A stretch of 64,000 nucleotides of DNA from Steinernema hermaphroditum (GCA_030435675.1 CM059622.1:6014001-6078000), one strand, 5' to 3'; positions 50,243 through 62,571 are shown, numbered from the stretch's first letter. Program-made: numbers and translations. Notes: generated by a model from the sequence alone, not told the origin.

Positions 50243-52711
50243 GACGGGTGTAGGAGGTGTAGGAATCTGGAGTTCGTCCAAAAATGACCATAGGGAGATG
50301 CCATAAAAGGAGAAGTTCGGATCATCCTTCGCGAAAGGACATACCGTACACAATAGATCTACGATTTAAATGCTACACTATAATAGTAAGTGAGGAGAGC
50401 TGGGATTTAGTAAAGTCATGTTGGCGAAAGGGATATCTCAGAGTTGAGGGCGGGGTCTTCTCTCGTACACAAAGGATGGCGGATGAGCCGCTGCTTCACA
50501 GAAGGGAAGCAAACGGATATGACGCTCGTATCCCAAAAGGATCAACCTGAGTTATGTGCTCGGCACGTTCCAAGCTAAACAACATACAAAATGCATATCG
50601 GAGATGTGACTGGTCACGTATCTGGGATTACTGAGATCACTTCCGAATTGAATACAGAGGGAGCACAACCCATGTTTTCCTCGGGGCACATTTTTTCATC
50701 GAATCTAATAACTACACATACATGCACTTTTCCCGTTAGTGCGCAGCATTCCTGAAATATGCCGACGAAACATCTGCTGATTTATCATGCGGAAAGGTAT
50801 GCCGAGATTGGAAAACGACACGTCTTTTTATCTGCCTGTTCGCGTGGGAATGGAAAAAGTGTATTATGTTGCATTACGCAAGCAGTTTAATTGTGTAAGA
50901 AACCGTCTATGTCCGAAGTTCACAGTGAATTCGTCATTCCAGGAAGTGCTTCGCATACGGGTCAAACATCGGATATCCAAGATAGGGAGCTGCCCACTTC
51001 ATTGTTGTTCAGCGTGAAAATTCATACTTCGCTTCGCCTGACTTAGGAACACTTTCCACAGAAGAATGTTGAGAGTGGATTTGTTTTTTTAATGTAATAT
51101 TTAATATGATTTACTATTTTAATTTGCAAATTTAAAGTCTACAACAACCAGCAAAGTCGAAATTATTTTTTCGGTTCAATTTCAACAACTTTTTTTTTCA
51201 GCTCGACCAAGATTATACGAGATGTCAGCTGATCCGGAGCCGGCTCGGATTCGAAATTTTAAAATGTCAGCATCTCTGGTTCGAACTCATAAAGTAGAAA
51301 TGCAAAAAGACACAACTACAATAAGGAAGAAGTTGTAGCTTTTAGTTGAAGTTTAAATCTGCTCAAATAACAAACATCTCATCAACTGTCTAGTCAAGAC
51401 TTGAGTTTTGCTTGGCTTAATCCACAATCAGTCCGCAATCAATCCACATAGATGCCAGATTTTCCCACTTCAATGTTGCTTATCCAAACGCCAAAAAAGG
51501 TCTTGAGAACTTAGGTACAATCACATTACACGTACTAATGGAAACTTTCGTTCGCACTCACATCCAGGCTATCGATTTTGTGCGTGAAAATTTATATTTC
51601 GCTTCAAGTGACGCAGTCTTAGTCGGACTGCGCCTTCCACTCGTTTGTCAAAAAAGGACTCAAGAAGTACGATTAATAATGTGGGTACAGTATCAAAGCG
51701 ATAATATGCTGAATCTGCGGGCAAGAGAACTTATTTTTTTTTACAATTTTTAGGTGGTTCCAAATCCAGATTTGCTTTTTAACACAAGTTTATAAATACA
51801 AAATGTACCAATTCTCCACTTTTACCTGGATCACATCCAAATTACAGTACGTATGTCAACAGGTGTTGGACAACAGCTTATTCTTATTTCCACGATAGAG
51901 TCGACCATAATTATTCTCTGCGTTCTAACAACCGTGATACCTAAAATCGTTGTTTTTCACTCAATTAAATAAGACGTGTGCTTCCAATCCTACAGACTGG
52001 CCCAAAGGGGGCATCTAGACAGAAGTCGGCTGATATCGGTCGCTTTCCGTCGTTTTCCGACCGATCTCATGTTTGTGTGCTCTCGGAAATGACTTTTTGG
52101 GACACTGAAGGAAGTATACCAGGATCTTCGAAATCGAGACAAGACTCACACAAGAAAAACTCCCGTTTTAGCCCCTCCACCTAGCTTCCAAAAGAAGGAG
52201 ACGTGCATAAGAGAAGTAGCTCACAGGCATGCACTTATATTTGCCTGCGATATGCCAATCTCAGAATTTGGTTTCCCATCCAGCCATGCGAATGAGTGCC
52301 GTTGTGCGGCTCTTTTTAATTAAAATGCGGACCTGAGAGTTCTTTCGAAAGTTCTAGAAAGATCCACAAAAACGCAAAAACAAAAGCGCCCTCGTGACTC
52401 TGGCCCTTTTCCAAAAACCAAACACCGAAAAGGAAGAGAGGAAGCGGGCGGCTCGCTTTCTCCCGAAAGCACTTTGGGCGAGCGCGGAGCCCTATTTCGG
52501 GAATCGGCACACGGCGGGCTTCGCGCCACCTGGCGTCGGTCAACCCGAAGGCGTTCCCGCGGAGGTCTTCGGGGCATGGCGTCGCGTGGCGTCGCCTCGA
52601 AATTCTAATTAAGAGCTCGCGTTGTTGCTATGCGCCGCGGGGCTATCGTTTGTTCGTGTGCGAGAGAGCAAATGGCTGTTTATTAGAGGTAATGGCGGGG
52701 AGATCGGGCGA
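50243..52711. other. Gene-poor region
   Basis: No gene is supported. Two stretches (about 50955-51045 and 51560-51635) share diverged words such as GCGTGAAAATT.ATA.TTCGCTTC, suggesting an old dispersed repeat. A poly-T tract lies near 51190. Confidence 0.45.
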
Positions 52712-54472
52712 TCAGGGCGAAAACAACGCGAGAAGAAGAAGAAGGGCTGAGGAGCCGAGGAGAGTCGTCGAGGGGGCCGCGTTGCAGAAGTCCGTGTTGC
52801 AGTAGCAGTTCTCGTTGTCCTCGCCGTCTTGGCCTGAAACCGAAGCGTCACAGGGGAGGGAGGGCAGGTGAAAGGTACCTTTGACGATGACGCACTTCGG
52901 GATCTGCTCTTGGAAGGGGAGACGTTCCATGCAGCCGCGGAAAACGCCGCCACTATCGGGGCCCTTGACGCACCAATGGCCCTCACAGAAGGAAGACTTC
53001 GAGCAGACGCCCGTCACCGTCGAGTTCGCCTCGTAGCACTCAAAGCATTTGATGAGTCTGCAAGGCGCCGTTTAGAAGACCCGGAGGGTGGAAGTGCGTC
53101 GACGGCACAGAATTAGAAGGTGAAGTCGGAAATAGGGGATGACGTGGAAGACCTACAGGCAGAGAGATCGATGCTTTTGGAGTGCAGCACACTTTGAGGG
53201 TAAAGGAGATTAATATTTGTAGTTGTCGTGTGGGTCGACGGAATCAATCTAGCCAGAGCCAGTGCAGTATATATTCGCCCTCAATAGTTAATTGGAAACG
53301 GCGCTAGTTCTCAATCTGCACTGCCCTTAGAGTTCAGAGGATGAATCGGCAAATGCACAATTAACCACATAGTCGATGATAAGAACAAAACCAGATTTCG
53401 AGCAAGTGGAATGTCGCCAATAATGACCAACATTAATATACTATAAAATTGCTCGCGATCAACTTTTTTTCCGAAGTTTGTTGTTCTTGATCGTGACACT
53501 GACTAATGATTTGGATGAGAATCGATGAGAACTAATGGAAGCCGTCTATTTCAATATCGATAGAAACTATGTATAACTTCTTTTTGATTCTCATAAAAAC
53601 GTGCGATCACTTTATTCGGCGAAATTTCGAACTCCGAGTCGGAGTCGGCTCTGACTCCGGATCAGTCGCCGTCTCTGGTGTGATCACTTTAATTTGGACT
53701 AGTGCTTCGTATTCAATGCTTTTTCGAGATGGACAAGGATCGAATCCTGCTGCGTTCAAATGTGGACTGACCCATAAAGACCAATTCACACGATTGCATG
53801 CCCCCTGAGGAGAGCGCAGAGGTTGGAAATAGGAAATACACTGCGTTTCCGAGTTCACAACGAAATTCGAATAAAGAAAAACGATTTTTTTATTTTTTTT
53901 TTGAGTCAAATGTGAGCTACCTCTCGACTCGACCTCTCGACCATTCGATCCACCCTATTCAGTGCTTTTGGTGACGCGAAAATTACTTATTTTAAGATAG
54001 CGATGTACGAGATTTCATAGTTTTTTTTTCACAAGAAGATACTGTATACAAAACTATCTTTAGAAAATTAAAGATAAATGTTCATGTCCTGCTTTCGAAA
54101 GCCTATGTTCATCACATATTTTTAGTGCTTGTGTAGCAACGATGTCTTTCCAAACCAGCTCGGAAACCAGCTGGTGAGCCAAAAACTTTTGTGAAGTTTT
54201 ACGTCACGTGGAGGACCTCTTCAGAACGCCTCGACAAACAAGTTTCCAAGGCTTCCGCCACCCGCGATTCAAACGCTCTTTCGCTAATCGCATAAACGGT
54301 CGTCCCTCGACGACCTCTTTGGTCGACGAACCGCGAAACGACCCAGTATGACTCACTTGTGTTCGTGGTGATCTTGAGTTTCCGCCGAGTGCGATTCCGA
54401 GTTATGGGGCACGGAGGCGAAGACGGCGCCGAGGAGGAGCGTCGAGAGGATGAGCAGGCTTCGAGGCGTCAT
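52712..54472 (-). CDS. GPI-anchored Ly6/uPAR three-finger domain protein
   Basis: Three exons (54472-54357, 53057-52879, 52833-52712) splice to 138 residues. The first encodes a signal peptide (MTPRSLLILSTLLLGAVFAS) and a His/Glu-rich linker. The mature part starts LIKCFECYEAN and carries the spaced cysteines of a three-finger fold (VCSKSSFCEGHWCV, FRGCMERL, PKCVIVK), ending in the signature CYCNTDFCN. A hydrophobic C-terminus (TLLGSSALLLLLALFSP) follows a small-residue site and is typical of a GPI attachment signal. Nematode Ly6 proteins modulate receptors or channels on neurons, but no ligand can be inferred. The first intron is 1.3 kb. Confidence 0.88.
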
Positions 54473-56595
54473 CGGGGGATCTGCAAGCGGAAGGGTGACG
54501 CGCGAACTCTCACATCATCGCGCAATCGCTCAAAAAACGGATCGACGGCGATCTGCGGTGGGCGGACGACCTTGGGCGAAGCGATGGTCATCGCGGCGGC
54601 GGAGGCAAATTACGACGTTGGGAGACGCGCGCGTCCGAATCCGACGGAGCCGAAGGGAGTTGACGCTCCGAGGCGACGCCCTGTGATCGGGGGAACTGGT
54701 TGGCGGAGAGGGAAATTGTGTTCCTGGGAGCGGTTTCGTTCCGCGCCAGTGACTTTCCGAGCTGCAGAAGCCGAAGCCGAGGGGATTCGATCGGCCACGG
54801 CTCCTCTGGAACTGGGGAGAGGGTGAGGGATCGCCTGATCTGAGATGCGATCTGGAGATAAGGGTGTTTGTGTTGCCACAGAGATTATGAGAAGAACAAA
54901 GAAGTGAGAACCTGTTCCGAGTTATTTGTGAAACGAGGGGTGAGAAATGTTCGAGAGAGACGAGGAAGCGTGACTTCTTCGAATGAGGTTGTTCTCATTT
55001 GGGTCAACACGCCTAATCAACAGACCTCAAACGATACTCATCAGAAGGCACAGAGCTTTTGTCGAATTTATTGACAGAAATGCATGCATTTGGCAGTCAT
55101 TTGGCAGACTCTCATCACACGATTCACTTGAGCTCTAACAGTACATAAATCATACAGAGGAACTCAAAATCTGACTCTTGGCGCTCTTTTGAGTTTCTCT
55201 GAGTTATCGTATTCCCTCAAAAAGTCACGTGATGCAAGCTTAATCGCCCTCCGCAAAACACAAAGAAAGAAGAGTCCGTTGCCTAGCTGCGCAGATTGTT
55301 CCGATTTCAGGGAACCCCTTCTCTTCCTTTGGTGTTCATTCACCATCTGACCGACTGTGTGTTCCAGTGAAGCCATAATAGGCTCGTTTGATTCGACGTT
55401 CACTTCACGTTGCGACACTTCTTTCAAAGTCAAAATTCATTTAAAAGCGTTCGTATGCTTCTTTGCTATTTGCACCTTTTGCGCAATTTTCTCTCTGTTC
55501 GTGGCCAAAGAAATATCGCAAGGATATGATTCCTTTGATGTTTCAAATATACTGCTATGTGGAGATGAATGATGGATGCATTTCTGGATGCAGTCACCAT
55601 TCAACTTGCAGAACTCACCTATCGCTGTGCTCGTCACATATCAAAACATAAGAAATTCTGAAAAAGATACCCAATTCGATCATTATGTTGTGCTAACTCC
55701 AACTTTTCCAATTGGTTAAGTACAGGCTGTGGGAAATGCTCATGCTTACGTACTTGCAAAAAAGGGGATGTTTCCAAGTCGACTTCCACAATGGCTCGTC
55801 ACTTTGCTGTGATAGATTCTTGTTTACTGTTCACTTCAGCTTAACGTTTTCAACTTAAAAACACAACAAATTGAATTGTGTTTCACCTTATCCGATTTGT
55901 TTTCTCCGCAACACTTATCAACTCGCAAAAAAGTAATGAAATATTCATTTCTCGGGAACAAAAAACAAAAGTGAGAACGGAAGTTGCCAGGAAACGCGTC
56001 TTTTCTCTCCTTGAGTCAGTTGCAGAAAGTAGATCTCTTGACTGTCCGCGTCGAAAGAGTTACGGTACTCACTTTCTTTGGCAAGCCATTGGAGACCTTT
56101 CAATGAAGTTCCGTTTCATTGGATCTTTTCGGTTACACTCGATTCGCGAGCTTTGGCCAATCCCTCTGGATTAGTGTGGCTGAACGAAAATTCGTCGTCT
56201 CTGCGACAAAATTGACACTATGTACAAAAATCGAAAAAGGGCCATCTAATTTAGCGACCATAGACAAAGCTACCCATTCATCTGCTTACCGCCAAAGATC
56301 ACTAATAAAAATGAGCGTTTACATTATGCCGACAACGAACATTTTCATGTTTCAAGCCAGTCAAGCTATCTTCCAAGGCGATACGAATTTCGGCGTTAAT
56401 TAAAGAATGTATGTGGAAGAGCTCATGCAACAGCTGGGGTGTTTTATTAAGGCCAGTTTAACTCTAGTTATATTGGATGATTCATCGAGTTAGAAGGAAC
56501 CGCAAGACCTTGAGTATGGAGCAGCCGTAGCATGCTTGTTCGAGTGGCCGAAGCCAAGCACTGCTCCATTGAGCATAACATTTCCCTTTCAGAAT
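54473..56595. other. Spacer upstream of the module-protein genes
   Basis: The first part is the promoter of the Ly6 gene. A block at about 55217-55285 (containing GTCACGTGATGCAA and CCGTTGCCT) is duplicated at 57492-57562. No supported gene. Confidence 0.45.
55217..55285. promoter_or_regulatory. Duplicated block with palindromic E-box, copy 1
   Basis: Contains AAAAAGTCACGTGATGCAA then, about 35-40 bases later, GTCCGTTGCCT. The TCACGTGA core is the E-box/CLEAR-like target of bHLH factors such as MITF/TFEB family (HLH-30 in C. elegans). It sits about 1.35 kb upstream of the ATG at 56596. Its regulatory role is inferred only. Confidence 0.4.
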
Positions 56596-57024
56596 ATGAT
56601 ACTGAGCATTCTGTCGTGTCTTTTCCTAATATTACTCCGGCCGTCTCGTGGGCAAGACTACTGTAAGTTGGCGAAGGAGTACACAATGACATCGATCGCC
56701 GAAAGTTATGACGAGGAATACAGAACTGCGCTCTATGAAGACGACCAGATGCTCGAGAAGCTGAGGGCGCTGATGGTGATTCGCGAGGCGGCCTGTCCCA
56801 GCGAGTACAGTTTCGTCGCCAGGTTCTTTCCTTTCGGAAGGCCGAACGTCCCAGCGAATCTACACTGCAGAGTGAAGGGCGGCTGCAACGACGCAGACCT
56901 CGAGGAACTTAGAAGTAGGGCGTTCAGAGCTTCCCTCGCTCTCAGTGCTTCTTGTATTTCAGGGAAGAAGTCCAAAGATTTTGAGCCGCCACCAACAACC
57001 AGTAAGTTGTTTTACATTTGGTAA
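56596..57024 (+). CDS. Secreted module protein, short paralog
   Basis: The ATG is 4 bases after a CCCTTTCAG acceptor. A signal peptide (MILSILSCLFLILLRPSRGQ) is followed by one repeat of an unrecognised cysteine-containing domain: YCKLAKEY, LEKLRALMVIREAACPSEYS, ARFFPFGRP, HCRVKGGCNDAD. Exon 1 (56596-56914) ends in phase 1. After a 48-nt intron, exon 2 (56963-57001, 39 nt) gives KKSKDFEPPPTT and also ends in phase 1 at GTAAGT. No further module exon is recognised downstream, so the protein probably ends TSKLFYIW by read-through (TAA at 57022). It is the shortened tandem paralog of the 58.6-60.7 kb gene. Confidence 0.65.
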   Translation: MILSILSCLFLILLRPSRGQDYCKLAKEYTMTSIAESYDEEYRTALYEDDQMLEKLRALMVIREAACPSEYSFVARFFPFGRPNVPANLHCRVKGGCNDADLEELRSRAFRASLALSASCISGKKSKDFEPPPTTSKLFYIW

Positions 57025-58590
57025 TAAGATGGATATGCTAATGGCCCAGTGAGTAGTACATGTAGCAGGGCTTCGGTAGATGACTGGCATTTCATGATAA
57101 GTTGTGTAGGGTCCAAAACTTCAAAGTATGTCCTGACGACAACGACGTTTTTTGGCCCTAATTTTTGGACGTGCTGTCCGCCAATTCGACCGAAATGATT
57201 GGTTCAACTAGAGTGTCAGCATCATGGTCGAATGTCCAAATCATTATGAGACAACGAGCGATTCTTAGTAGATAGTTCTTAGTAATCACCCCCGCATATA
57301 AGTGTACCTACAGACTGACTAATGGAGTCTCTTCATTTTCGATCACATTGAGGTTCCCGGATTTACGGTAAGAAACGTCCTTTACCAACACTGACCCATC
57401 GCAGCATCTTGGCTAGTGCACTTAGTGCACTTAACTGCTAAATTTGGGACAATTCTGACGCAATAGAACAAAGACATTTCCTTTTCTGCCGAAAAAAGTC
57501 ACGTGATGCAATCCTAAGCACTCAGTGCAAAAAGACAAAAGGGCCAAAGGGTTCCGTTGCCTGGAGGCGGTGAATATTTCTTTGTTTGGGTTCGTTGGTA
57601 CGCGCGATGCCTCCTCGCTAACAAGTAGTCTTTCCTCTTTGACCGACGGACGCTCTTCGATTCACTTCTGCACTTCCATTGTGTTCCATTCCATCATGTC
57701 CTGGTTCTGATTCACGCGCTACAGTGCTACGTGACTGTGATTCTGGAAACTTATGATTCTGTAGGATGATTCTGTAATGATTCTGTAAGAGACGTTCCAT
57801 ATTTGCGCAAGGGTCCTTTTCTACGGTCAAATGCAGTTCTTCTTTCAAAATTTTTTTTGCCTACATTGTAAGCAAGCGCAATGCTTTTTCATTCGCCAAA
57901 TCAGCCAAATAAATAGTTGTAATTATCATAACCCAAGGACAAAATAATCACAGAAAAACTACTGTCTACAGAAACAGACACCGGGAGTGATAGACAGACA
58001 AAGTGTCTCAAAAAGTCTCTGTCTCTGTCTCATTTCCGAGAACATCCAAACGTGAGATCGGTCGGAAAGCGAAAAAGAGACGTGAAGGTCTCACCTGTCT
58101 GAATCTATGAATGACTTTCTAGAAAGTTTCGTTTTTAGTAATTCTCAACCTCAAAGTTACTTCCCTTTCTCCCGAAACTTACAGGAATACCTTTCAAAGT
58201 GTCCACCGCGGATCGAGCTGAAAATTGACAGACAATAGACCCACATTAAGCTTATCAAAACAGTTCGATCCGAGGCAGAGACATTTTGGAAAGTTCTCTT
58301 GTTAGAATTAAGAAAAACCTACTATTCATGTGCATATTCATAAAGCCGCCCAAAATCATTGGGACTTTTGGGACGATCAAAAAGCACTTAGAAATGCTTA
58401 AACAACACGTTAAATATTCATTCGAAAAATTCGAAACAAAAGGGAGAGGGAGCGTTGCTAAGAAATATCATTTTTTCTCCAGTGTCAATCTGGAGACAAA
58501 AACCTCGTGACTTCGAACGTCACTCTCGAGAACGCACTACGGTATTCATTCACCGCGACAGCGTTCGTGCCAGCCACTCTTTTTCAGAGG
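57025..58590. other. Spacer between module-protein genes
   Basis: Holds copy 2 of the E-box block (57492-57562), a tandem GATTCTGTA microrepeat at about 57751-57788, a doubled TAGTGCACT at about 57415-57432, and no recognisable module exon. It may contain decayed exons of the short paralog. Confidence 0.4.
57492..57562. promoter_or_regulatory. Duplicated block with palindromic E-box, copy 2
   Basis: AAAAAAGTCACGTGATGCAA followed about 40 bases later by GTTCCGTTGCCT, matching copy 1 at 55217-55285 in order and spacing. It lies about 1.1 kb upstream of the ATG at 58591. Confidence 0.4.
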
Positions 58591-60677
58591 ATGCTCTTAT
58601 TCTGTTTTATTCTCTCCGTTTGCCCTTTTCTGTGTCGCAGCCAGTCCGAAGACTGCGTATATGCGAAATCGAAAACGGTGACTTTCCTGGTCGGAGAGTA
58701 CGACTGCAACAAGGATATCACGTGCGGATCGGAGGACAGCGAGCGAATGATAAAGGACATCCGGGAGTACATGGTGATTCGTGAGGAGGCTTGCGACAGG
58801 AAGTTCTCCGACAGATTCTTCGAGAACGGGAGAAGACCTATTGTGGATCCGACCAGATTCTGCAAGCCCGAAGAGAAGGGCGACTGTAACGATTCCGACC
58901 GGGGTAATTAGATGTTTTGTAAAGGCTGATTCACCGTCTGATCTGTTTTCCTGTGTTGGTAACAGTCATCTTCTTCCAACAAAGCCATTCACATACGAGG
59001 TCTATCAATCATTGTTTCTCGCGATTCAGCTTTCTATGTTTTCCGATAGTCACTGTCGTACATCTGGAACGTTTTATTCTGTGAATACGTGAACTGTTTT
59101 CATTCAAATAGGATGTACGAACCGATTGAAAGCATCCCTTGATTGAACCCAATTTTTGGTGCTGAGAGTCATCAAACAACTGCAAGGGTTGCTATCAAAC
59201 TTTCTCCTTTCAAAAACTTTTACTCATCGCAAAAATTTGGGTCATCTCTGTCATTCTAGTCTTAATTTGCATTCTGTGAACTCATGTCTTGAAGTTTGGC
59301 ATTGCAATAACGCTAAAGACGGCATAAGACATAGAAGTGCAGTTCTGATAAAAAAAAGTGTACTTCTAGAAGAAGATTCTTATATGCCCATGCTCAGCAT
59401 CATTCCACAGTAAACATCGCTGTCTTCCAGCCACAACCACAACAACATCGACTACGACGACGACAACGACGACTAGTAAGTTGTGGTTTTAAGAATTTTC
59501 ACGTGAGCTATTAGAAAAGCTACACTCCTTGAGCGCCGATTTCATAAATCACGACAGCACCATGTAGCGAGTGTGCATATTGGGTCGTGAGTTAGATGCT
59601 TTGTTCTTGTATATGTTTTTTTACTGTTTTATAAAATCGCAATCCTATTTGCATTTCAGTGTCTTTTCAATGACTCGTAGTCCATAAAAGGGTATTAGAT
59701 AGGGTGCTTTCTGATACATGACTTGCACACCTAGTCGTTCCTGCTGTGCTTCCACGAGTTCCTTTCAGCGTCCGCACCAACAACCACTCAGTTCGATTAC
59801 GTCGCTATGGTTAGGCAGTGGAGTCGAGCGGACATCACAAGGGAGGATAGGGCGATCTACAAGGACGACAAGTGGACTATGGACGATTTGAGGAATTTCC
59901 GCAAAAGCGTCCGTCTCTGGGAGTTGATTTGTGACGCAGAGGCGCCAAAGGCGATTTGGGACGAGGATGTGTGGACGGAGGGAAAGCCGGACCCGTGGCC
60001 CCACAGCGTAGCTGAACGAGATGGGGACTGTCCGAACGTGGAGCCTACTACGAGTAAGGCTGTAGAGGGTAGAGGGGAACTGCCTATAAGGGACCAATAT
60101 GGGGCTGTGATCTTTATCAACAAAAGAAACAATGTAGGATAATACCAGGATTTTCCTTTGAAGACACTACCTCTATCATAAGAGCACAAAGTGAAATCGG
60201 AGTTACATCCACGACTGAAGATAGCTGACACTGTTTGGCACTTTTAGCCGTTGCGTCCACCACTGCGGAACCGATTGACTATGTGACACTTGTTCGCAAA
60301 TGGAACAGTTCGAGTATCCTGGCGATGCAGAAGGAATATGAGGGAGATGCGGTGGCCAGAAGTGTGCTAAAGGACTTTCGGACGAGTGTGCGGCTCTGGG
60401 AACAAATTTGTGGTCAGGAGGCGCCAGCGGAGATCTGGGATGGACAGGCGAAACCGCTGGCCTGGCCCCATCGTCCAGAGGACCGCGACGGGAAATGTCC
60501 CAACGTGGTTCCGACAACCAGTAAGGCTCCTTCATTAGAACTTTGAAGTTGTAGATGACGAGCACTTCCATATAAGCTCATTTTCTTACTAGTGGCGCGT
60601 CCTTTTCAGCCTCGACTACAACTACAACGACTACAAGCACAACAAGTAAGATGCTTTATTTTCGGACATTACCGTAG
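58591..60677 (+). CDS. Secreted modular protein with phase 1-1 exons and Thr-rich linkers
   Basis: A signal peptide (MLLFCFILSVCPFLCRSQ; ATG after TTTTTCAG) leads five exons: 58591-58903, 59431-59475, 59769-60053, 60248-60520 and 60610 onward. Exon 1 has MIKDIREYMVIREEACD, RFFENGRR and KGDCNDSD. Exons 3 and 4 each encode a related unit: FDYVAMVRQWSR/IDYVTLVRKWN, then FRKSVRLWELIC/FRTSVRLWEQIC, (E)APKAIWD/APAEIWD, PWPH and ERDGDCPN/DRDGKCPN. Exons 2 and 5 are pure Thr/Ser linkers, likely O-glycosylated. Internal exons are exact multiples of three with phase 1 on both sides. The end may be read-through to TAG at 60675 or further, unseen exons. Function unknown; not a family I can name. Confidence 0.7.
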
Positions 60678-61656
60678 TCTAAAGAAGCAGAACTAAACCG
60701 ATTTCCGTGAACATTGACTCTACAACGATGATCGATAGAACATGACGTCTATACGGAAAAAGTCAAAGACAAAACGACTCTCTATGGAGACTTTTAAGCA
60801 GCCTTTGACAGATGCGATTAGCGATTCGCAATCGTTTCGCATGTGTAGAAATGGCTATAGGTGAAAAATCGGGACTAGAACATGAGCTATGGTGCCAAGA
60901 CGTTGAAGTTTCAGTAGTTGATGAACCAACGGATGAACAAATGAGCGCTGCTGTGTAACTCCGAACTTTTCGATTTCGATTCCCGAAAAGAAACTTTATT
61001 TAGTGGCTATGAATACCACTCACTTCCATCGCTTCCATTGCTACAAGCAGAAGAGAACAAGGTTTTCGTAGGTCACGAGATGTTTGAGACCAGATCTTCT
61101 TTCCTCTTTTGTCTTGAGTCAGGCGACACATGGCCGTTGGCGTCACAGGGTGGTACGGCACAAAAACAAATCAACATTGAACAATGGGGATGGTTTGTTT
61201 CTAAGGAACGTATGACTCTTTTCCACTGGAACGCAAACACATCGTGACTTTAAACACTTTCGAAGCCATGCGGACTGAGAACTGCGCAGTCAAATTCAGA
61301 AAAGCATGGTATGTGAGGCTTCCATATCACTCAGGGACATTTGATTAAAACTTAAATTAAAGGGGCATTCGGTAAAAAAAGTCCTTTAAAACTTCTGAAA
61401 GTTTGTGTGCCCCTTTTTAAGGTCGAGCACGGTGGTAAAATCAGTTTTTTTTAATTCGTAGTTTAAAAGAAACCGCCCATAAGGCGAATCATGAACTTTA
61501 CTGTCTAATTGTCGGTCTGTCGGTCTCGTCAGGACTTCCATGAGCGATATGATCGTAGTTCACTTATTCAATTGAATCCATTCATTCGACGCGTCAGATG
61601 AGGCTGAACAAAAAAGAAAAAAAAAGTGCATTTTGAGTGCTGCTTTTAGGTTTCTA
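60678..61656. other. Spacer before the mariner relic
   Basis: No supported gene. If the module gene has more exons they would be here, but I find no further unit matching its motifs. Confidence 0.35.
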
Positions 61657-61722
61657 TTGGGTTGATGCATAATAAATGAGCCTTTTTGAAAGTAGATATT
61701 TATTACCAAAAAGGCACACAAT

Positions 61723-61802
61723 CTAATCAAGGTATTTGCCGCTAGCATCAGCAACTTCAGCCCACTTTATGGCCCGCATTCGGATTCCTCGTTCGTAGAG
61801 TA
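61723..61802 (-). pseudogene. Mariner transposase C-terminal fragment
   Basis: The frame gives VLYERGIRMRAIKWAEVADA followed by SGKYLD and TAG. This corresponds to the last 25 residues of mariner transposases (pattern ..GIxxLxxRWxKVxxxxGxYF). No continuous upstream transposase frame survives. Confidence 0.7.
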
Positions 61803-62330
61803 CCCGAGGTTTAAAATCGAAAAATGGTTTTGGTCAAATTTTCGACCTCTTCACCTTATTCTCAGTGGCTTTCTCTGATATCTTCATTTACGGACGCGTA
61901 CAGATGACAGTAAGATAGAGCTAACAGAGCTCTATACGAACAACGAACATGAGTCTCACAGCTCAAAGTGGAGAGCCTTTGTGGGGGTCAACTTGAAAAT
62001 ACACGGCCTCGGAGAGTCGTATTTTTTAGGAATACAAGGGCCATTTTTTCTACATTTGGCCTCTTTTTCCTTAAAGTAGAAATGAGCTCGTGAAGTCACT
62101 ATGTGGGCATGATAGCTGTGAGCGATGGCTATCTGCTGCATGTCCCCGTTCCCTGTTATAGTACTTAGCCATTTGGAAACATTGGAGTTGATGGAACATG
62201 GTGATCCGAAACGGCCATCTTTTTGAGTTAGCCCATGCTGTGATATACGACGACCGCAGCGGTAGGTGCATTCAATAGGCAAGAACCAAGGATGTACGTG
62301 GTAGAAGGCAGTCACCGTCCATCACACAAA

Positions 62331-62478
62331 TGCTACCATAGGAAGTCCATACATCACTTCGTATTTCGCCATCTCGAGGTGCCAAAAAATGATCATAAAA
62401 ACAAAATAGACCCCCAACATCAAGAGGAATGTAACGGACAAGCCGCCAATGATGATGTAGAGTGAGAGCTAAATGTAC
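62331..62478 (-). pseudogene. Exon-like fragment with transmembrane helix inside mariner element
   Basis: After a CATTTAG acceptor-like signal the minus strand reads LSLYIIIGGLSVTFLLMLG, VYFVFMIIFWH, then EMAKYEVMYGLPMVAFV and a stop. A single strong hydrophobic helix plus a short polar tail looks like the last exon of a membrane protein. It lies inside the transposon ends, so it may be captured host sequence. Family unknown. Confidence 0.35.
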
Positions 62479-62571
62479 TCAACAACGCACCAATCAATTA
62501 TACCCCAGGAGTAAATATTGTAAAAATAAAGGATGTTTACCAAGGGGCTCATTTTCAATGCATCAACCCAA

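Larger units (their letters stand above)
61657..62571 (-). mobile_element. Mariner-like element, internally rearranged
   Basis: The terminal inverted repeats start TTGGGTTGATGCATAATAAA (61657) and, on the complement of 62571, TTGGGTTGATGCATTGAAAA. Both are flanked by TA as expected for Tc1/mariner insertion. Minus-strand sequence from about 61800 to 61723 encodes YERGIRMRAIKWAEVADASG then KYLD and a stop, typical of the C-terminus of mariner transposase. At 915 bp it is shorter than intact elements (about 1.3 kb), and the catalytic D,D34D region is not recognised. The middle holds other sequence, including a membrane-helix exon-like stretch (62470-62331). Confidence 0.8.

Noticed and set aside
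61956..62315. Minus-strand 119-codon frame inside the mariner element, first taken for transposase
   Set aside because: It lacks the mariner D,D34D and WVPHEL-type motifs; only the short C-terminal piece near 61.76 kb matches. Left as unassigned interior.
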